This document shows, piece after piece, positions 15,059-17,486 of a stretch of DNA of 17,486 nt. This stretch comes from Candidatus Doudnabacteria bacterium (lineage in GTDB: Bacteria; Patescibacteriota; Doudnabacteria; UBA920): contig JAEUSE010000002.1 of the NCBI GenBank assembly GCA_016788805.1, positions 1 to 17,486 of the forward strand. Direction: 5' to 3'. Position numbers and translations under genes: made by a program. Every line of letters begins with the position of its first letter. The stretch's first letter is position 1. The notes beneath the pieces were generated by a model that was given only the letters and a program-made list of their open reading frames with translations, made no database searches and was not told where the DNA came from.

Positions 15059-15656
15059 TTAAGAGAGTTTTGGTATAGTGTCGGTATATAGTTTAATCCG
15101 GGACCTATAAAAAACATTAACGTCTTCAGTGATGGTGTGGTGCCCGACTAAATCCCCGTGCCCTCCTTCTTCGGAATCAAGTTCTATGTGTTTAAGTAAG
15201 TAGAATTTAAAAGCCTTTAAATGAATTGGCAAGTTGTTTTTCCAGGCGGGGGAAGTTAAAATTTGTGAAAAAATATCCGGTAATTCTTTTTCCCTGGAAA
15301 ATATTGACATAGTGCGTATATCATCGGGCAGGGAACTAATGGCTTCTCTGTATGCGGCACAAGTCTTTAAAACAGAAGCTGGGGGGGGTGTGTCCGGAAA
15401 GGAAGTGTTGTAAAAATTCCCAGTGGTCTCCGGCATGGTTCCAACTATAGAATTTGAGATTGTTCGTTTTTAGTTCTCCCTCGGCCATGGATTTAATAAG
15501 CGTATCGTTCGGGAAGACAGAAAGCGTAATTCGAAGGCTTTCCGCAAATTCTTTTGCTGTTTCTAGCGACACGAACATTAAACGCTCTAAATCTTTGGCG
15601 GTCAACAGCTCCCATTTAAGTGACCTGATTGCATTTATGGTCTGTTTATATGGCAT
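15059..15656 (-). pseudogene. Heme-oxygenase-like (possible iron-dependent) protein, frameshifted at a C8/G8 tract
   Basis: Two minus-strand frames overlap: an N-terminal part (15656-15336) and a C-terminal part (15436-15059). Removing one base from the run of eight C on the coding strand (15381-15388) joins them into one 198-residue protein, with a smooth junction near 'HFLSGHTPPASVLKTCAAY'. The joined protein is predicted helical and has 'GELKTNNLKFYSWNHAGDHWEF' (60-81) and 'LLKHIELDSEEGGHGDLV' (153-170). E61, H74 or H78, H156, E158, D160 and H166 could be metal ligands, as in the heme-oxygenase-like diiron oxidase or DUF3050-type groups. The family assignment is tentative. It is divergent from the TrmB-family gene, whose product may regulate it. 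The frameshift may be a real mutation, a phase-variable switch or a sequencing error. Both halves keep good protein-like sequence, so any break is recent. Confidence 0.65.
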
Positions 15657-15674
15657 ATAGATAAAAGACTAATA

Positions 15675-15688
15675 GACACTACAGTGTC
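15675..15688. promoter_or_regulatory. Palindromic operator-like site GACACT-AC-AGTGTC
   Basis: Perfect 6-bp arms (15675-15680, 15683-15688) flank a 2-base centre. The site lies 19-32 bases upstream of the ATG of the minus-strand heme-oxygenase-like gene, where a repressor would act. It differs from the TCATTTATGTCGA sites near the TrmB-family gene, so it may bind a different protein. Confidence 0.5.
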
Positions 15689-15707
15689 CCACATATTCCT
15701 ATTTATG

Positions 15708-15795
15708 TCATTTATGTCGACACCATACTTAAACACATGTATAATACGTTAAAATATATAAAATAAATTGTTGACGTTTTAATCGACATAAATGA
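15708..15795. repeat. 13-bp inverted operator pair at the TrmB-family gene
   Basis: TCATTTATGTCGA (15708-15720) is the exact reverse complement of TCGACATAAATGA (15783-15795). The first arm overlaps the -35 element and is part of a tandem ATTTATGTC duplication (15701-15709, 15710-15718). The second arm contains the ATG of the regulator gene. Centres are 75 bp apart, about seven helical turns. This suggests autoregulation by DNA looping. Confidence 0.7.
15717..15745 (+). promoter_or_regulatory. Sigma-70-type promoter of the TrmB-family gene
   Basis: The -35 element TCGACA (15717-15722), a 17-bp spacer and a consensus -10 TATAAT (15740-15745) predict a start near 15752 and a leader of about 40 bases. 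The -35 element overlaps the upstream operator arm. Confidence 0.75.
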
Positions 15796-16541
15796 TAAAA
15801 AGCAATAAACTAACAAGTGTTTTAACGGAATTAGGCTTAACCGAACACGAGGCGAGGGTTTATTTTGCATCCTTGTCTTTAGGTCCGTCCACCATTTTGA
15901 AGATTGCCGAAGTGGCAGAAGTAAAAAGGACTACTGTATATTCAGTGGTCCAGGCATTGCAACAACAGGGTCTGGTGCGTATTGAGGTAAAAGGGTTTAA
16001 GAGGTTGTTCGTTGCGGAGAATCCGGAAAAGCTAGAGTCTATTTTAGAAGGAAGAAGGGAAAAATTTAGAGTGATGTTGCCTGAGTTTGCCGCTTTATAT
16101 AATTTAAAAGGCGGAGAAAGCTTCATTCGGTATTATGAAGGCAGAGAATCTATCCGTGCAGCGTACGAGAGTTTATTAGTAGGTGTTTATTCTCACGACT
16201 ACTATTGTTCGATATCGGAGGTGGGGCGATGGTATGCGCAGGATCCGGAATTTTTTGAGGATTTGCGCCAACGTCGGGCAAAGAAAATTCTAGACACAAG
16301 AATTATTGTAAACCATACAGAATCTTCGCTTGCGTATAAGCAAAAAGAGCTTATATACAATCAAAAGGTAAAAATTCTTCCCCCGGACACGGAGTTAACC
16401 AGCACTATTTCTTTTACCCCGTCTTGTATAGTGTTTCACCAAATTATTCCACCAGTTGTTGCGATTGTTGTGGAAAGCAAAAGCGTAATCCAGGTGCACA
16501 AGGAGATTTTTGAAATTATGTGGAATGCGCTTCCTGAGTAA
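15792..16541 (+). CDS. TrmB-family transcriptional regulator
   Basis: This 249-residue protein has an N-terminal winged-helix TrmB-type domain at about 8-75 ('LGLTEHEARVYFASLSLGPSTILKIAEVAEVKRTTVYSVVQALQQQGLVRIE', then the wing 'GFKRLFVAENPEKL'). A longer C-terminal domain of about 150 residues follows ('SFIRYYEGRESIRAAYESLL...'), resembling the phospholipase D-like sensor part of TrmB regulators. The family binds operators as dimers and responds to small ligands, often sugars, but the ligand here cannot be told. Its start codon lies inside one arm of a 13-bp inverted repeat whose other arm covers the -35 element, so it probably represses itself. It is divergent from the heme-oxygenase-like gene and may control that too. 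A convergent terminator follows immediately after the stop codon. Confidence 0.85.
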   Translation: MIKSNKLTSVLTELGLTEHEARVYFASLSLGPSTILKIAEVAEVKRTTVYSVVQALQQQGLVRIEVKGFKRLFVAENPEKLESILEGRREKFRVMLPEFAALYNLKGGESFIRYYEGRESIRAAYESLLVGVYSHDYYCSISEVGRWYAQDPEFFEDLRQRRAKKILDTRIIVNHTESSLAYKQKELIYNQKVKILPPDTELTSTISFTPSCIVFHQIIPPVVAIVVESKSVIQVHKEIFEIMWNALPE

Positions 16542-16574
16542 ATAAAAAAATCGCCGTAGGGCGATTTTTTATTT
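16541..16574. terminator. Bidirectional terminator between convergent genes
   Basis: The stem TCGCC/GGCGA extends into A/T pairing (arms about 16541-16555 and 16560-16574, with one unpaired A) around a GTAG loop. A-run and T-run ends serve both the regulator gene ending at 16541 and the minus-strand gene whose stop lies at 16573-16575. Confidence 0.88.
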
Positions 16575-17486
16575 ACAGTAATTCGTGTTTACCGTGCTCT
16601 TTAAGTTTATCTACAATTTTACCTACGCTACCGGTGTGGTCTTTGTGGCACACAAGCAAGGCATCGTCAGTATCTACGATTACGAGATCGTTCACGCCGA
16701 TCAGGGCTACCTGTTTTCCGGCGGGTACACGGATAAAATTACGAGAAGCATCAATTTCGATAGTTTCGTGTGCTGTCTCTTTGGGGGAAGAGTACTCCAT
16801 TAGTGACTCCCAGGTGCCAAAATCCGTCCATTCAAAAGGTAGCTCCACCACCAGCGAGTTGCCGGCCTGGTGAACCATTTGAGTCACATCTTCAACAGGT
16901 CCTTTTGGCATTTTTGCGTATTCTTCAGCGATGCTAGCGCCGTCTATAATGCGCATGAGCGGTTCATGCCATTCGGGTTTGTATTCCTTAAACATTTCCA
17001 AAAGGGCGCGCGGTGTGGTGCAGGAGTGGTTAGCGTGAATAAGCGCGCCTTTTTGGCTTACGTATTCTTCCGCTTGTTCCCTTGTGCCACGCCATAAGAA
17101 CTGAGCCACGGCAGACACTTTTACTTCGTCTCCCTTGGACACCCGTTCTCCGGGAACTAAATAATCTACGCCCATAACGGGATAGGTTGGCTTAATGCCA
17201 CCGGTGATGTATTTACCGGTTTGCTTGGCCAGGCGATCGCAGACTTCAATCATCTCAATAAATTTTCCGCCGGGCGTTCGGAGTACATCCGCTTGTACTA
17301 AAATAAACGGCTCGTCGGGAAATTTTTTAAACAACATGGCAGCGGTAAAACCGGTTGCCGGACCCTGGTTGCGGGTTTCCGGTTCAATAAATATATTTTC
17401 CGCTACAATTTCCGAGACTTGTTTTTGGGCAATTTTAGCTTGGGTCTCGTTGGTTTGGAGGTAGATTTCTTCGGGTTTAAATTTGG
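16573..17486 (-). CDS. manC: Mannose-1-phosphate guanylyltransferase (GDP-mannose synthesis), N-terminus cut by window edge
   Basis: The frame is open to the window edge, so the start lies outside; the ATG at 17337 is internal. About 304 residues are visible, beginning KFKPEEIYLQTNETQAKI. The N-terminal GTRLWP-type nucleotide-binding loop is missing only because of the edge. Recognisable blocks are 'IFIEPETRNQGPATGFTAAML', 'ILVQADVL', 'GIKPTYPVMGVDYL' (close to the family's GI.P..P.TGYGYI), 'PVEDVTQMVHQAGNSLVVELPFEWTDFGTWESL' (family: DFGWSDVGSWDAL) and the C-terminal 'NFIRVPAGKQVALIGVNDLVIVDTDDALLVCHKD'. The enzyme makes GDP-mannose from mannose-1-phosphate and GTP for surface glycans. It seems to lack the extra isomerase domain of bifunctional ManC/AlgA, because it stops soon after 'KIVDKLKEHGKHELL'. 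'VQADVL' replaces the more usual 'PADH' block. Confidence 0.88.
   Translation of the reverse strand, partial: KFKPEEIYLQTNETQAKIAQKQVSEIVAENIFIEPETRNQGPATGFTAAMLFKKFPDEPFILVQADVLRTPGGKFIEMIEVCDRLAKQTGKYITGGIKPTYPVMGVDYLVPGERVSKGDEVKVSAVAQFLWRGTREQAEEYVSQKGALIHANHSCTTPRALLEMFKEYKPEWHEPLMRIIDGASIAEEYAKMPKGPVEDVTQMVHQAGNSLVVELPFEWTDFGTWESLMEYSSPKETAHETIEIDASRNFIRVPAGKQVALIGVNDLVIVDTDDALLVCHKDHTGSVGKIVDKLKEHGKHELL

Noticed and set aside
1..17486. Recoded UGA (as in Gracilibacteria or SR1)
   Set aside because: No visible gene ends in TGA, but all frames are full length under the standard code with TGG for Trp and without in-frame TGA, so there is no sign of recoding.
1..17486. CRISPR array, tRNA or rRNA genes
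   Set aside because: I looked for regularly spaced direct repeats and tRNA-like or rRNA-like sequence in the intergenic regions and saw none.

Overview
The window reads as a chromosomal origin region of a small bacterium, most likely a member of the Candidate Phyla Radiation (Patescibacteria). That placement is inference. It rests on giant secreted proteins carrying a 'YLNFQGKL...' N-terminal module with an S74 tail-fibre domain, on surface proteins resembling the WxL/DUF916 pair but without canonical WxL motifs, and on the absence of Shine-Dalgarno sequences before every gene with a visible start. The genetic code is standard, and all visible stops are TAA or TAG.

Layout. (1) Positions 1-2911 hold a surface-protein cluster: the 3' end of a membrane-anchored DUF916-like protein, a terminator, a secreted protein with a WxL-like C-terminal domain, and a second DUF916-like protein overlapping it by 23 bp. 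(2) Positions 2912-3557 hold a strong sigma-70-type promoter flanked by inverted copies of a 17-bp site, followed by a 66-residue excisionase/MerR-type HTH protein. (3) Positions 3558-10793 encode a 2411-residue secreted fibre-like protein. Its peptidase S74 chaperone domain, with an intact Ser-Lys dyad, lies about 400 residues before the C-terminus instead of at the end. (4) Positions 10794-14981 hold dnaA, dnaN and recF. DnaA boxes lie on both sides of dnaA. The dnaA-dnaN gap has a dense box cluster, a DnaA-trio-like element and an AT-rich stretch. Sampled lines of the + strand switch from C>G to G>C at that gap, so I place oriC there. (5) Positions 15059-16541 hold a divergent pair: a heme-oxygenase-like protein broken by a one-base frameshift at a G8 tract, and a TrmB-family regulator with paired inverted operators at its promoter and start codon. 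(6) Positions 16573-17486 hold the 3' part of a mannose-1-phosphate guanylyltransferase gene on the minus strand, cut by the window edge.

How it works together. dnaA-dnaN-recF is the standard replication-initiation block. The flanking genes are mostly envelope functions: surface fibres, matrix-binding proteins and GDP-mannose supply for glycans. Transcription units are separated by clear intrinsic terminators at 759-787, 2886-2911, 10882-10913, 14981-15018 and 16541-16574. If oriC is at 12.55-12.78 kb, the surface cluster, the fibre gene and dnaA are transcribed head-on to the leftward replication fork, while dnaN, recF and the TrmB gene run with their fork.
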